Below, piece by piece: positions 49,472 to 61,548 of a DNA stretch of 62,751 bases. A program made the position numbers and the translations under genes. Position 1 is the first letter of the stretch, and every line of letters begins with the position of its first letter. Source of the stretch: an uncultured Gilliamella sp. (lineage in GTDB: Bacteria > Pseudomonadota > Gammaproteobacteria > Enterobacterales > Orbaceae); NCBI GenBank assembly GCA_946481345.1, contig CAMLMY010000011.1:1-62751 (forward strand), given 5' to 3'. Below the pieces are notes generated by a model. The model made no database searches. It was not told where the DNA came from and was given only the letters and a program-made list of their open reading frames with translations.

Positions 49472-50470
49472 TTAATAGGCAATCTTGAAATAAGGTGTAT
49501 CACAAGGATGACTTAATAAACCTTTCAACTCATCATCAAGTTTGATCATAGAAATAGACATGCCTACCATATCCATTGAAGTGACATAATTACCAACAAG
49601 CGGTTGATAAATCTTGATCCCCTTTTGTTCAAGTAATTTATGTGTTTTTCGATAACAGATATATTGATCCATTAAAGCTAGACCACCTAATCCATTTATC
49701 AGTAACTGAACTTCGTCACCAGCTTGTAGTTTTGATTCTTGTAAAAGATGATCGATTAATTGGCTTACCACAATATCGGCTTTTGCCAATTTGGTTCTTT
49801 CTATACCAGGTTCACCATGAATACCCATGCCAACTTCCATATCACCATCTTGCATATCAAAAATAACTTCACCTGTAACTGGCAAGGTAGACGAAGATAA
49901 GGCGACCCCCATGGAATAAGTATTCGCATTGGCTTTTTCAGCTAGCGCTTTAACTTTATCTAAGTCATAACCTTTCGCTGCTGCACTGGCTGCAATTTTG
50001 AAAACAAACACATCGCCAGCCACACCTCGCCGATCAGCAATATTTTGTGATGAATAGATATCGTCAGTCACGGTAACCGTCTCAACACGGATCCCCTCTT
50101 CAGCAGCTAATTCTGCCCCCATATCAAAATTCATTACATCACCAGCGTAATTTCCATATACAAAAAGGCATCCCTTACCACAATCAACAGCCTTTACAGC
50201 TTCATAACAATATTCAGGAGAAGGGGAAGTATTTACATTCCCCACCGCAGCTGCATCTGCAAAATCTTTACCGACATATCCTAAAAATGCCGGTTCATGT
50301 CCAGAACCGCCTCCAATAATGATTCTTACTCTTGGTTCAGTACTAATATGTTTACTTACCACAACTCGATCACAATTTTGTTTAAGTTCAACATAACTGC
50401 TGTGTGCTAAGCAGTATCCTTCTAACATCTCCTCAACAACATCATAACCATCATTAATCAATCTTTTCAT
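49472..50470 (-). CDS. dhaK: dihydroxyacetone-kinase-type subunit DhaK
   Basis: About 332 residues. The substrate-binding subunit holds dihydroxyacetone covalently on a histidine, here His218 in GMGIHGEPG. GGGSGHEP (residues 53-60) and NYAGDVMNFDMG line the site. ATG 50470 is preferred to the longer frame from 50497 because AGAGG lies seven bases before it and the family starts MKRLIND. Second-to-last in the order DhaM-like, membrane pair, DhaK, DhaL. Confidence 0.92.
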   Translation of the reverse strand: MKRLINDGYDVVEEMLEGYCLAHSSYVELKQNCDRVVVSKHISTEPRVRIIIGGGSGHEPAFLGYVGKDFADAAAVGNVNTSPSPEYCYEAVKAVDCGKGCLFVYGNYAGDVMNFDMGAELAAEEGIRVETVTVTDDIYSSQNIADRRGVAGDVFVFKIAASAAAKGYDLDKVKALAEKANANTYSMGVALSSSTLPVTGEVIFDMQDGDMEVGMGIHGEPGIERTKLAKADIVVSQLIDHLLQESKLQAGDEVQLLINGLGGLALMDQYICYRKTHKLLEQKGIKIYQPLVGNYVTSMDMVGMSISMIKLDDELKGLLSHPCDTPYFKIAY

Positions 50471-50512
50471 ATTGTTACCTCTCCATCCTTCCAACATCTA
50501 CTGCATCACTAA

Positions 50513-50857
50513 TCAAACTAGGAAAAGTGATAATATATATCCACCGACTATACCTGCACTTACAGCTGCCATAACATTTTTTGCAGATTTGAGTTTGCTA
50601 CCACCTGTTAAAGCCGAAGCTACCCACACACCGACCCCTGCCGCTAATCCTTGATCGACCCATGCCGAACCACTTTGAGTGATCATGGGGGTTGCTATGC
50701 CGTGATTAATGCACCAGACAGTACCAACAATGAAAGCAGCGGCCATCCATCCACCAATAGGGCCCCAATTATCGACCATCCGTCCCCATGCCATCCTTAT
50801 TACAAATGGGAAAATAAACGCCCCAATTAAAGTGGCTATCGCGAGTTTTATAGACAT
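50513..50857 (-). CDS. small membrane protein, putative transporter subunit (Lin0368-like)
   Basis: 114 residues with about four hydrophobic segments. It has conserved-looking WGPIGGWMAAAFIVGTVWCINHG and a C-terminal AGIVGGYILSLFLV. It resembles, from memory, the Lin0368 family of Listeria, described as a putative glycerol transporter subunit. It is 25 bases behind a second small membrane protein and 42 before dhaK. The two probably act together in uptake of the locus's substrate. Function is unproven. Confidence 0.6.
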   Translation of the reverse strand: MSIKLAIATLIGAFIFPFVIRMAWGRMVDNWGPIGGWMAAAFIVGTVWCINHGIATPMITQSGSAWVDQGLAAGVGVWVASALTGGSKLKSAKNVMAAVSAGIVGGYILSLFLV

Positions 50858-50882
50858 AATTATTCACTCCAGAATTCAGTAT

Positions 50883-51356
50883 TTATCTCTTTTTTTGAAA
50901 AACTTTGATTTGTTTGCTGCGTAAAATCTTCTCTTTTGTCTCTTTTAATTTTTCAAAATCAGAACGCCTTAAACCTGGCTCTCTTGGATTTTCATTGATA
51001 AAGTCTTTTTTCTTTGCCATATCCTTTTCAATGTAAGCTGCTGTAATACCACCTAAAGTCGCACCACAGATAACTAACAATATAGTGGGTAATGAAGCAA
51101 CAAAAGCGCTACCACCTTGGATAAAGGTGTCTCGCATAATGCCACACACGGCAATTGCCAATCCCATGTCAACAAAAGCTGCATCATCTTCATTACCTGT
51201 TAAATTAATATAATGATTCATATACCACATTGGTCCGATAATCATAATTGCAGCCAAATATCCGCCAAAGATACCGTAAGCGCCTAATTGAGACCAAACC
51301 GCCATAACGATCATTCCTGCAATACAATAACCAACAAAACTTCGAAAAAATTTCAT
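50883..51356 (-). CDS. membrane protein, putative transporter subunit paired with the 114-residue protein
   Basis: 157 residues. Three to four hydrophobic segments occupy residues 5-112, with GIFGGYLAAIMIIGPMWYMNH echoing the WGPIGGWMAAAFIVGTVWCINH of its partner. The two proteins therefore look like diverged duplicates of one another. A soluble, charged tail follows (about residues 113-157), rich in Lys and Glu, which the partner lacks. It lies between the DhaM-like gene and the partner. Substrate uptake is the simplest idea. Confidence 0.6.
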   Translation of the reverse strand: MKFFRSFVGYCIAGMIVMAVWSQLGAYGIFGGYLAAIMIIGPMWYMNHYINLTGNEDDAAFVDMGLAIAVCGIMRDTFIQGGSAFVASLPTILLVICGATLGGITAAYIEKDMAKKKDFINENPREPGLRRSDFEKLKETKEKILRSKQIKVFQKKR

Positions 51357-51371
51357 CTCAATTATCTCTTA

Positions 51372-51755
51372 TTAAATATTTTGTAATTCAGCTAAAATAC
51401 CTTCAATATCGTCATCCACCATAGCTTGAATTGATGCAACAAAAGCACCCTCAACTAAAGGTGCATCAACTAATGTCACTTTGTTTTTTAATGGTTCGTC
51501 TTCTATAAGGTCAATGGCTGTTTCAGCACTTAAAATGGCACTACCAATATCAGCAAAGATTAGAATATTACGATGATCAGAAGATTGTTTGATGATGTTA
51601 TAAATTGCGAGAGGATCTGTTCCCATTCGACCATCTTCCGTTCCCCCTGCTGAAAAAATTTTTACATCACCTGTTGAATCCACCATCTCTTCTATCATTT
51701 CTTTAAGCCCATCAGTGATTTTTCTACTGTGTGACACTAATACGATACTAACCAT
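51372..51755 (-). CDS. dhaM: DhaM-like PTS EIIA-type phosphocarrier
   Basis: About 127 residues, equal to the mannose-type EIIA domain of DhaM. The phospho-acceptor is His9 in VLVSHSRKI. FSAGGTEDGRMGTDPLAIYNII and ILIFADIGSAILSAETAIDL are DhaM segments. No HPr or EI domains are fused, unlike E. coli DhaM, so phosphate must come from the general PTS. ATG 51755 is chosen for its GGAGG, four bases away. First gene of the operon. Confidence 0.85.
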   Translation of the reverse strand: MVSIVLVSHSRKITDGLKEMIEEMVDSTGDVKIFSAGGTEDGRMGTDPLAIYNIIKQSSDHRNILIFADIGSAILSAETAIDLIEDEPLKNKVTLVDAPLVEGAFVASIQAMVDDDIEGILAELQNI

Positions 51756-52055
51756 GAAACCTCCGAACAAATGATTGATAGATTATCTTTTGTTCGATTA
51801 TATAGAGTAAAAAAATAGAGAAAATTATTTTTTAATAAATTTGTGACTAAGATCTAAATATTAAAATGATGAGAATTTATGGCTAAATGAATGACGATTA
51901 TTAGTAATTATTGAATTACAGATAGGATAAATGATTTAAATTTCTTAATAATGGATAATAAGAGCAGAGTAATGGGTTATTAAATATATGATCATAAGTT
52001 TAAGATTAAAACAAAAGTAAAAAGTTAAATTTTAATAATGAGTTGTTACTCATTA
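51756..52055. other. promoter region of the Dha operon
   Basis: AT-rich, no gene seen. It should hold the operator of the SorC-family regulator, but I cannot pick out a convincing palindrome. Confidence 0.4.
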
Positions 52056-52967
52056 TTAAAAAAAGAAGCCATAATTAAATAACGTCATAAATATTGGCAT
52101 AATTAAGGTTAATAAAAATCCTTGCACAATTGCAGAAGGAACAATCATTATACCTGCGCCTTTTTGTAGCATCGGTAAGGTAAAATCCATTGAGGTGGCA
52201 CCACATAAACCCAGTGCAGTAAGTTTATAACGTTTTATTAAACTCGGAATTAAAATGATGGCGCATAATTCGCGTAAAATATCGTTTAAAAAGGTGGCAC
52301 TACCAATAATTGCACCATGCGCTTTTGTCATTAAGAGTCCAGAAAGTGAATACCAGCCAAACCCAGATGACATAGCTAATCCAACCTGAATTGGTTGATT
52401 GAATATCAATGCCGCTATAATACCGCCTAAAAAAGTACTTATTATTACAATTATTGTGGTAGCAATACCAACTTTACTAAGTAAGATTTGCTTTAATGAG
52501 ATATTATTACTTCGTAACTGAATACCAACTAATAAGAGTAAAAAGATCAAAACAACTTTAGTAATATCTTCATTATAATGCCAGATAAAAAGAGGAATTA
52601 GGCCAGCAATAAAACCTAGAATCAAAGCAATACAAACCCGTAATGATTCTAAAATCATTCTAAAACGTGAGCCAATATCATGTTTAGTATGAGTGGTTTG
52701 CCAAGGTAGGAAAATATCAAATAACATCAAAAAGATAAAATTACCACCAAAAGTACATATAAATAAAATACCAGCATAAAATAAGATAGTTTGTAAATTA
52801 TCTTTGAGATTATCAAGGTGAGCTAATTCGGAACCCATTAGAAATAGAATAAAATAAACCATCCCGCTAAGGGTTTTGTTAATTTTGGTTATCCATTGTT
52901 GGTTTTTAAAAGTAATTAAATATCCCAAACACAATGGCACAAATGCAATAAGAAGACCAAAATACAT
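52056..52967 (-). CDS. lysO: lysine exporter LysO
   Basis: 303 residues with about eight to ten membrane helices. It matches E. coli LysO (YbjE) in SGMVYFILFLMGSELAHLDNL, LVGIQLRSNNISLKQI, GFGWYSLSGLLMT and GLCGATSMDFTLPMLQ. The DUF340 and DUF819-like halves are both present. It exports lysine and toxic analogues such as thialysine. No lysine riboswitch is visible upstream. AGGGAATAAAAA precedes the start. Confidence 0.93.
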   Translation of the reverse strand: MYFGLLIAFVPLCLGYLITFKNQQWITKINKTLSGMVYFILFLMGSELAHLDNLKDNLQTILFYAGILFICTFGGNFIFLMLFDIFLPWQTTHTKHDIGSRFRMILESLRVCIALILGFIAGLIPLFIWHYNEDITKVVLIFLLLLVGIQLRSNNISLKQILLSKVGIATTIIVIISTFLGGIIAALIFNQPIQVGLAMSSGFGWYSLSGLLMTKAHGAIIGSATFLNDILRELCAIILIPSLIKRYKLTALGLCGATSMDFTLPMLQKGAGIMIVPSAIVQGFLLTLIMPIFMTLFNYGFFF

Positions 52968-53081
52968 TTTTTATTCCCTGACTATTTAGTTTTAATTATT
53001 ATCTTACTCATATGAAGTTTTCGATAAATCGACAATTGGGTTAAGTAGACTAGCATAATTATGCAGGAGTCGATTTTACGT

Positions 53082-53110
53082 GTCGCTTGTAAACACCCAA
53101 TACAAGCGAC
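53082..53110. terminator. hairpin, possible terminator
   Basis: Perfect nine-base stem GTCGCTTGT / ACAAGCGAC with an 11-base loop. A T-poor flank makes it a weak terminator on the minus strand; AATTTTGTC follows on the plus strand. Confidence 0.4.
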
Positions 53111-53163
53111 AATTTTGTCTATTTTAATATAGAGATATTGTGATTAACAATAAAGCTAGTTTA

Positions 53164-54108
53164 TTATTTTAATAAAGCCAAATTCTCTGTAATACTATTT
53201 TCAAGTTGATCCAATAAAGCATAACGATTGCGATATTCTGATCGTTTTTTACTAGCGATTTCATCAAGTGATTTTCGATAGATTTGATTTGGCAATATAA
53301 ATAAACCATTGCTGTCTTGCTTGCCATCAATGGTTAACCAGAAATCATCATAATCCGATAAAATACGTTCTTGTCGGCTATTGTAGCGCCAATTATTGTA
53401 AATATGCGTTTTATTACCCACCGCCACTATTTGTTCTAGATTAAAATAGCGCGCAATGACTAAGATCGCCTCTAGCGCAACACGTTTAGGAAACAGTCCA
53501 TAACACTGTTTTGTTGCTTGTTGTACTCGAATGCGAGCCTCACGATGACCTGTACCTTGTAGTCCAGCAATAAAAAGTGTTGTTTTTTGTTGATATTGCA
53601 TTATCGTAAAAGTTACCGTAGCCAGATCAATGCCATCGTTATCATAAAAATATAGACTGATTTCACCTTCACGAGCAAACTTATTGCGTGCTTGAATAGC
53701 GATTTTGATATTAGCATCATTTTTTACCTTAACATCAGCCAATACAAAAGCGATATTCGGATTATAAAAAGCTTTAGTCATACTGTCTGGATGTTTAGCT
53801 AAAAAATCATAATGGTAGGCTAATGCCTCAAAACGTTCTTGTTGACTTAGACAAGAGGCTAAATAAGGTCGTTGTAATTTACATGGTAAATTGGTTTGGC
53901 ATGATAAATAATAGCCCAATAATGGATATAATCTCAATTTATCCAATAACTTGAATGTTATCGGACTTAAAAATAAGGTTCGAAAAAAAAATTTGAAACG
54001 ATAAGTCGATTTTAGCCACAGTTCATTAAGCGGCAGTTTACCGGTACAAAGCCAGTTAAACAGTTGCCACTTACTTTTAGGCTGGGACATATTCGTAATA
54101 TTATTCAT
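53164..54108 (-). CDS. VirK/YbjX family protein (DUF535)
   Basis: A protein of about 314 residues of the family that includes Shigella VirK and E. coli YbjX. SCLSQQERFEALAYHYDFL, LFIAGLQGTGH, IRVQQATKQCYGLFPKRVALEAI and NNWRYNSRQERILSDYDDFW are family blocks. The biochemical role is unknown; members are linked to envelope stress and antimicrobial peptide resistance. It lies next to lysO, and in E. coli ybjX and lysO (ybjE) are also close neighbours. ATG 54108 is used in place of the in-frame TTG at 54114. Confidence 0.8.
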   Translation of the reverse strand: MNNITNMSQPKSKWQLFNWLCTGKLPLNELWLKSTYRFKFFFRTLFLSPITFKLLDKLRLYPLLGYYLSCQTNLPCKLQRPYLASCLSQQERFEALAYHYDFLAKHPDSMTKAFYNPNIAFVLADVKVKNDANIKIAIQARNKFAREGEISLYFYDNDGIDLATVTFTIMQYQQKTTLFIAGLQGTGHREARIRVQQATKQCYGLFPKRVALEAILVIARYFNLEQIVAVGNKTHIYNNWRYNSRQERILSDYDDFWLTIDGKQDSNGLFILPNQIYRKSLDEIASKKRSEYRNRYALLDQLENSITENLALLK

Positions 54109-54278
54109 AAGCAAAAAAATTAAATCAATAAGTTATTTTATTAAATAGTTATATGATGACTAAACTAATAAATAATAATGAAATATTAGTAAAAAGCCAT
54201 AAAAATCGAACAATAAGGTTACAACACAATCTGAGTTGGCGCAACTGTTCCGAATAAAAGACTGAATTATGTGAAAAT

Positions 54279-54308
54279 AAAAAACGGTGAACTGGTCACC
54301 GTTTTTCT
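54279..54308. terminator. Rho-independent terminator after eno
   Basis: Stem AAAACGGTGA / TCACCGTTTT (54281-54290 with 54296-54305), loop ACTGG, with A and T runs on both sides. Confidence 0.92.
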
Positions 54309-54340
54309 ATTAAAGTAAATAATTAGTTTAATAACAATAA

Positions 54341-55669
<1,329 letters not shown>

Positions 55670-55690
55670 TTACTAATGTTAATCCAAAAA

Positions 55691-57349
<1,659 letters not shown>

Positions 57350-57545
57350 TTAATTGAATAATATTGCATCGATTTTAAACTATAAAAATCACTGCAATAT
57401 ACGATGAATCAGACGGGAAATTAGTATAACAGAATCTGCCTTAGCTCACAATTGAATAATTAAGCACAGCAAATAACTTGCTCACTTTGCTCAATTAAAT
57501 AACATCAATTATTCAGCTAATCCGCCTAAATATTAATCCAAACCA

Positions 57546-59123
57546 TTAATTTGTATCTTGAATAAATTTATCTTTATAGTTACTGATTATTTTTTCTAGT
57601 CTCAAATGATTCGAACCTTTTTTCCAAATAATCAAAATACTATTGATTAAGCTGATTAAGATAACAAATAGAAATACGCAATTGTTGATCAAAATAGGCG
57701 ATGAAAAAGAAAATAACTGTTTTTTATCAAAATTATAGATTGTTTGCGTAGTTACTAATAATTTCGAATTCTTCTCATTGTGATAATTTCCACTTTTTAC
57801 TATATCTGCTTTTTTAAGGTTGCTACTATTACCTGAAAAAATTGCATTATAATCAGTTTGTGGTTTGATTGACGATTTATTTATGCTGTTTTTATCATCA
57901 ATGTTTCTAATGGTGATCAAATCATTTAATATCTGATAGGTAAAATCTAATTTTTCACCGGCATTGGTAAGAAAGAACATTAACACGGCAAGTATTAACC
58001 CCGTAATAGCTAATAAAACATTATGGTAGATAAATTTTGGTGCGCCATAATTTTTCACTTCTTCACTTATTGATAAATAGTCACCGTAACTGAGTAATTG
58101 TGCAGTTTCAAGCTCTGCCTGCATATCAATCGATACATCACTGTTATTAGGAAGAAACATTTTCCAGTGTTCGGGATAAAAGACATTAAAATTTGATTCA
58201 ATACTTAATTGATGATTAACAGGACAGTTATCCCTAATTTGTGCTTTAATATGATTAACATACTCGCTAGGTATTTCTCGCTTTATATACGATGCTATCA
58301 TAGATAATATGAAACAGATGATTGAAAAGGCAACCAGTACGAGCGATTGAAAATGCTCTAAAGCCAATAATCCCATCACGCCAAATACAAACAATCCAAT
58401 CATTAATTTGCCAGAGTTGCTCCGGTCTTCGATTGCTGTTTCAAATTGATTTTTTTCTCTTTTGTTAAGAATCTCAAAAGTAGGTACTCTTTCTGATTCT
58501 TCTGTTATTAGTTGAGTAAAGGTTTCATTTGCGCTTTCAGCTCTACTCAAAGGAATAGGTATTAATTTTCCCGTCTGCCAATATTCTATAATTTGATTTT
58601 CTTTACGACAAGATAGATTTATACCAGCTTCCAATAAATCATAATTGTTTATTTTAACAACAATTGCATAGCTTCTAGTCAAAACAACTTCTGCAGTATT
58701 GATGCAGTTTGTCTTAATTCTAATGTCATCGTCACATAAAATATTCTGAAACCCTTTAATACGACTTTCCATATGGTAAGGAAAGAATAACCGTAGACTC
58801 CCCATCTTGTAATAGTAATCATAATGACTTTCATCGGGATAATCTTTTTCAATATAACTCTTAATTCTCATGACATCCAAACTGATTAATGAACTTTGCC
58901 ATTGATAAGGAGGAGAAATAAAATCTTCATTATCAAGATAAGGCTTAAGCAAAAAAACTTCTTCTTCAGTTAACTGTCGGACGGCATTTTCACGGATAAC
59001 GACATCACCTTCAAGTGGCCTTTCTTTATACAGATCATTCAGTATTTTTGGTTTCTGGATAATCCCCTTTACCAAAGATGGCAAGTAACCAACAAAAAAT
59101 ATAATCGCTAAAATATATAACAT
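57546..59123 (-). CDS. igaA: IgaA/UmoB-family membrane protein, shortened
   Basis: 525 residues against 711 for E. coli IgaA (YrfF). Blocks that align are VFYPEHWKMFLPN with SYGDYLSISEEVKNYGAPKF (E. coli YPAHWQ and YLSLHDEVKNF) and TFEILNKREKNQF before the paired helices near residues 240-285. There is a helix at about 3-19, one near 380-400 and a last one near 480-500. The periplasmic part between the last two is only about 80 residues and lacks most of the E. coli domain. IgaA restrains the Rcs phosphorelay by contacting RcsD/RcsF. No Rcs genes are in the window. Confidence 0.75.
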   Translation of the reverse strand: MLYILAIIFFVGYLPSLVKGIIQKPKILNDLYKERPLEGDVVIRENAVRQLTEEEVFLLKPYLDNEDFISPPYQWQSSLISLDVMRIKSYIEKDYPDESHYDYYYKMGSLRLFFPYHMESRIKGFQNILCDDDIRIKTNCINTAEVVLTRSYAIVVKINNYDLLEAGINLSCRKENQIIEYWQTGKLIPIPLSRAESANETFTQLITEESERVPTFEILNKREKNQFETAIEDRSNSGKLMIGLFVFGVMGLLALEHFQSLVLVAFSIICFILSMIASYIKREIPSEYVNHIKAQIRDNCPVNHQLSIESNFNVFYPEHWKMFLPNNSDVSIDMQAELETAQLLSYGDYLSISEEVKNYGAPKFIYHNVLLAITGLILAVLMFFLTNAGEKLDFTYQILNDLITIRNIDDKNSINKSSIKPQTDYNAIFSGNSSNLKKADIVKSGNYHNEKNSKLLVTTQTIYNFDKKQLFSFSSPILINNCVFLFVILISLINSILIIWKKGSNHLRLEKIISNYKDKFIQDTN

Positions 59124-59463
59124 ACTATTGATTTCTTATAAAAATAAATAAACAACGATATTGCCTAACTTAACTTCATAATATTAAATGATTTCGTCTG
59201 CATTAGATTAATTAACTCTGAAACCAGAAATACTATGGCTATAGTAATAACAACTATCACTCACCTATCAGACAATATAGATTGTCAGACAAAAACCATG
59301 CCAGCTAAAATAGCATAATGATTGATAAATTCTTTTGACTGTTCATCTAATATTTAAATTCCTTATTTTAAAAATTATTTATTTTTTTATTTAAATACAG
59401 CTCATTTATAAAATAATAAAAAATTATTTATCTGCTTGCTGTAATGTGTTAACTCTTTTTTTA
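59124..59463. other. intergenic region
   Basis: AT-rich, no gene seen. A short inverted repeat GACAAT-ATAG-ATTGTC lies near 59267-59282, without a T run. Confidence 0.4.
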
Positions 59464-60156
59464 TTATTTGGCAAGTTTCTCCTGACATTCAATAAAAGCT
59501 TTAAGCTTATCGATATCTTTAATCACCAATTTTCCAGCAACTTTATGTACGATATCTAAATTTATTAATTCATTAACAGCGCGGCGATAGACACGATCTG
59601 TTGTACCAAAACGTTCAGCTTCTAGGTAGCTTTTTTGAAAATTATTGACTGGATGTACATTTAGATGATGCTGATAAATATCAAAAGCAATATTAAAACA
59701 AATTGAATATAACGTTCTTTTTAATAAGATATCTAATGTTTCTTGATAATCAAAAGCGATAGCACTGGCAAAAAACAGCGCTAATTTAGGGTGTTCAAGT
59801 AATGATAGATATAATTTATCAATACTAACTATAGCAATGGTTAACACATCTTCGGCAATAATATCAAATTGACATAAATAATCGGTAAAAAACTCCATTT
59901 CACCAAAAATATGCTCATCACAATCTATGGTACCAAGATGAAAACAGCGCCCATTATTTGCCTGATAACGTATCGAAATCGTACCATTATAAACAACAAT
60001 TAACTTATCGACTTTACATCCCTGCCGGAAAAGAATCGTCTTTTCATCAACAATTTTTTTATCAACAATACACTGCTCTATAATTGTTTCAAATAATTGA
60101 TTATTATCTTGCCAATATTGGCTAAAACGACCTTTATTTAATGATCTCAACTGCAT
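59464..60156 (-). CDS. Crp/Fnr-family transcriptional regulator
   Basis: 230 residues. The N-terminal cyclic-nucleotide-binding-like fold includes ILFRQGCKVDKLIVVYNGTI and GTIDCDEHIFGEMEFF. The C-terminal winged helix has EAERFGTTDRVYRRAVNELINLDIV. The residues binding cAMP in Crp are not conserved and there is no N-terminal Cys cluster like Fnr. It resembles the YeiL or other divergent members. It lies behind the deoD-MFS pair on the same strand, so it may regulate them. Confidence 0.75.
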   Translation of the reverse strand: MQLRSLNKGRFSQYWQDNNQLFETIIEQCIVDKKIVDEKTILFRQGCKVDKLIVVYNGTISIRYQANNGRCFHLGTIDCDEHIFGEMEFFTDYLCQFDIIAEDVLTIAIVSIDKLYLSLLEHPKLALFFASAIAFDYQETLDILLKRTLYSICFNIAFDIYQHHLNVHPVNNFQKSYLEAERFGTTDRVYRRAVNELINLDIVHKVAGKLVIKDIDKLKAFIECQEKLAK

Positions 60157-60330
60157 AAAATTATCACAACTAACGAACTTTTAATCACAATATTACTTTA
60201 TATTTGTAAAATCTAGATACTCAATTATCCATATCATTATCTTATTTTAATATGGCATAATTATAATCAACTGTGATAATAATAGCGATATACTATTTTA
60301 TTTTAACTTTTTGTAATTCATTATTTTTTG

Positions 60331-61509
60331 TTAAATTTTATCGATGCTACTTATCCTCTTCTTCTCGATCATTGAAATAGCTAACATTATAATAATAATT
60401 ACATAAAAAACTGGGATTGCATTCATAATAATTTGCATACTGAAATACTTACTCAATACAGAACTAATTGCCGGACTAAACATGGCTCCAGCACTGCCAC
60501 TGATTAAAATATATGACACATTTTTACTTGAGGCATTTTTTACAAATGTCACGCCGTAAGCGACAAAGGCATTATATAATGCAGCACAAACAAAACCATA
60601 TCCATAGGTAAAATAACCAATATAATCAACATGTTGAACATTGACAATCAACAACGTCATAATAAAAGCTAATATAATAATAGTTACGAAAAAATACTCA
60701 ATTTTAATGCGTGTAACAATTAGTGTCGAAACGAGAGCCCCTATCAAGGCTGCACCCCAATATTGAGTAATAATATTGCCTGCATTTTCAAATGAAATAG
60801 AAAATTTATGACTTACAAATAATGGCGCCCAAGTTAAAAAAGTGTATAAGGCAAGCATTGCCAAAAATAATCCAAAACCAGCAGATAAAATGCCAAAGTT
60901 CCATTCAGATTTTTGATGACTTTGCTGTTTTTGATCTGCATGAGGCTTACTAATTAAATTAAAATTGGTAAATAGAATGATAACTAACATCAATACAGTG
61001 ACAATGCCAACCGTTAAATAGCTAGTAGCCCAAGACAGGTCATGAGTTAAAGCGTAGGTTGTAATAAGTGGAAAGATCACGCCAGCAATATTGAAAGTAG
61101 CATCTTGTACAACTAATATTGTACTTTGTATTTTATCTTGCCAAGTAGATACCACAATTGTACCAGCAATACACAAACCTATTCCACCACATAAACCAAC
61201 CAAAATCATACAAAATTTAAGCATTATTAGAGATTTAGTCAGATATAAAATAAATGAACATATTATGATAATACTATAATTTAGTAAGGTAATTCGTTTA
61301 ATACCAATAATATCAATTAAAAAAAATGCTAAAATTGTTCCCAATAATGCCCCTCCATTTAATAAAGAAAAAATGAATGCAACATTATTGACATCAGCAT
61401 TGAAACTTTGTGCAATTGGTTCAATTAGCATACCAAATTGACTGGCAAAACCAGCCATAATGAAATTAGCTAAAAAACTGATAAAAGTAAGAGATAATTT
61501 ATTTTTCAT
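60331..61509 (-). CDS. MFS transporter, TsgA-like
   Basis: About 392 residues with twelve membrane helices. The start KLSLTFISFLANFIMAGFAS and the later VVQDATFNIAGVIFPLI resemble E. coli TsgA (KLTWISFLSYALTGAL, FTDSFFSMAGMIFPMI). The gap to deoD is only about 40 bases, so a purine nucleoside or base is a candidate substrate; this is inference. ATG 61509 with GGAT upstream is used; the frame is open from a TTG at 61521. Confidence 0.75.
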   Translation of the reverse strand: MKNKLSLTFISFLANFIMAGFASQFGMLIEPIAQSFNADVNNVAFIFSLLNGGALLGTILAFFLIDIIGIKRITLLNYSIIIICSFILYLTKSLIMLKFCMILVGLCGGIGLCIAGTIVVSTWQDKIQSTILVVQDATFNIAGVIFPLITTYALTHDLSWATSYLTVGIVTVLMLVIILFTNFNLISKPHADQKQQSHQKSEWNFGILSAGFGLFLAMLALYTFLTWAPLFVSHKFSISFENAGNIITQYWGAALIGALVSTLIVTRIKIEYFFVTIIILAFIMTLLIVNVQHVDYIGYFTYGYGFVCAALYNAFVAYGVTFVKNASSKNVSYILISGSAGAMFSPAISSVLSKYFSMQIIMNAIPVFYVIIIIMLAISMIEKKRISSIDKI

Positions 61510-61548
61510 ATTATTATCCAAAGATATCCATTACATTACTAATTAAGA

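Noticed and set aside
52968-53163. Possible lysine riboswitch ahead of lysO
   Set aside because: Only one simple hairpin is present; the five-stem lysine aptamer pattern is absent.
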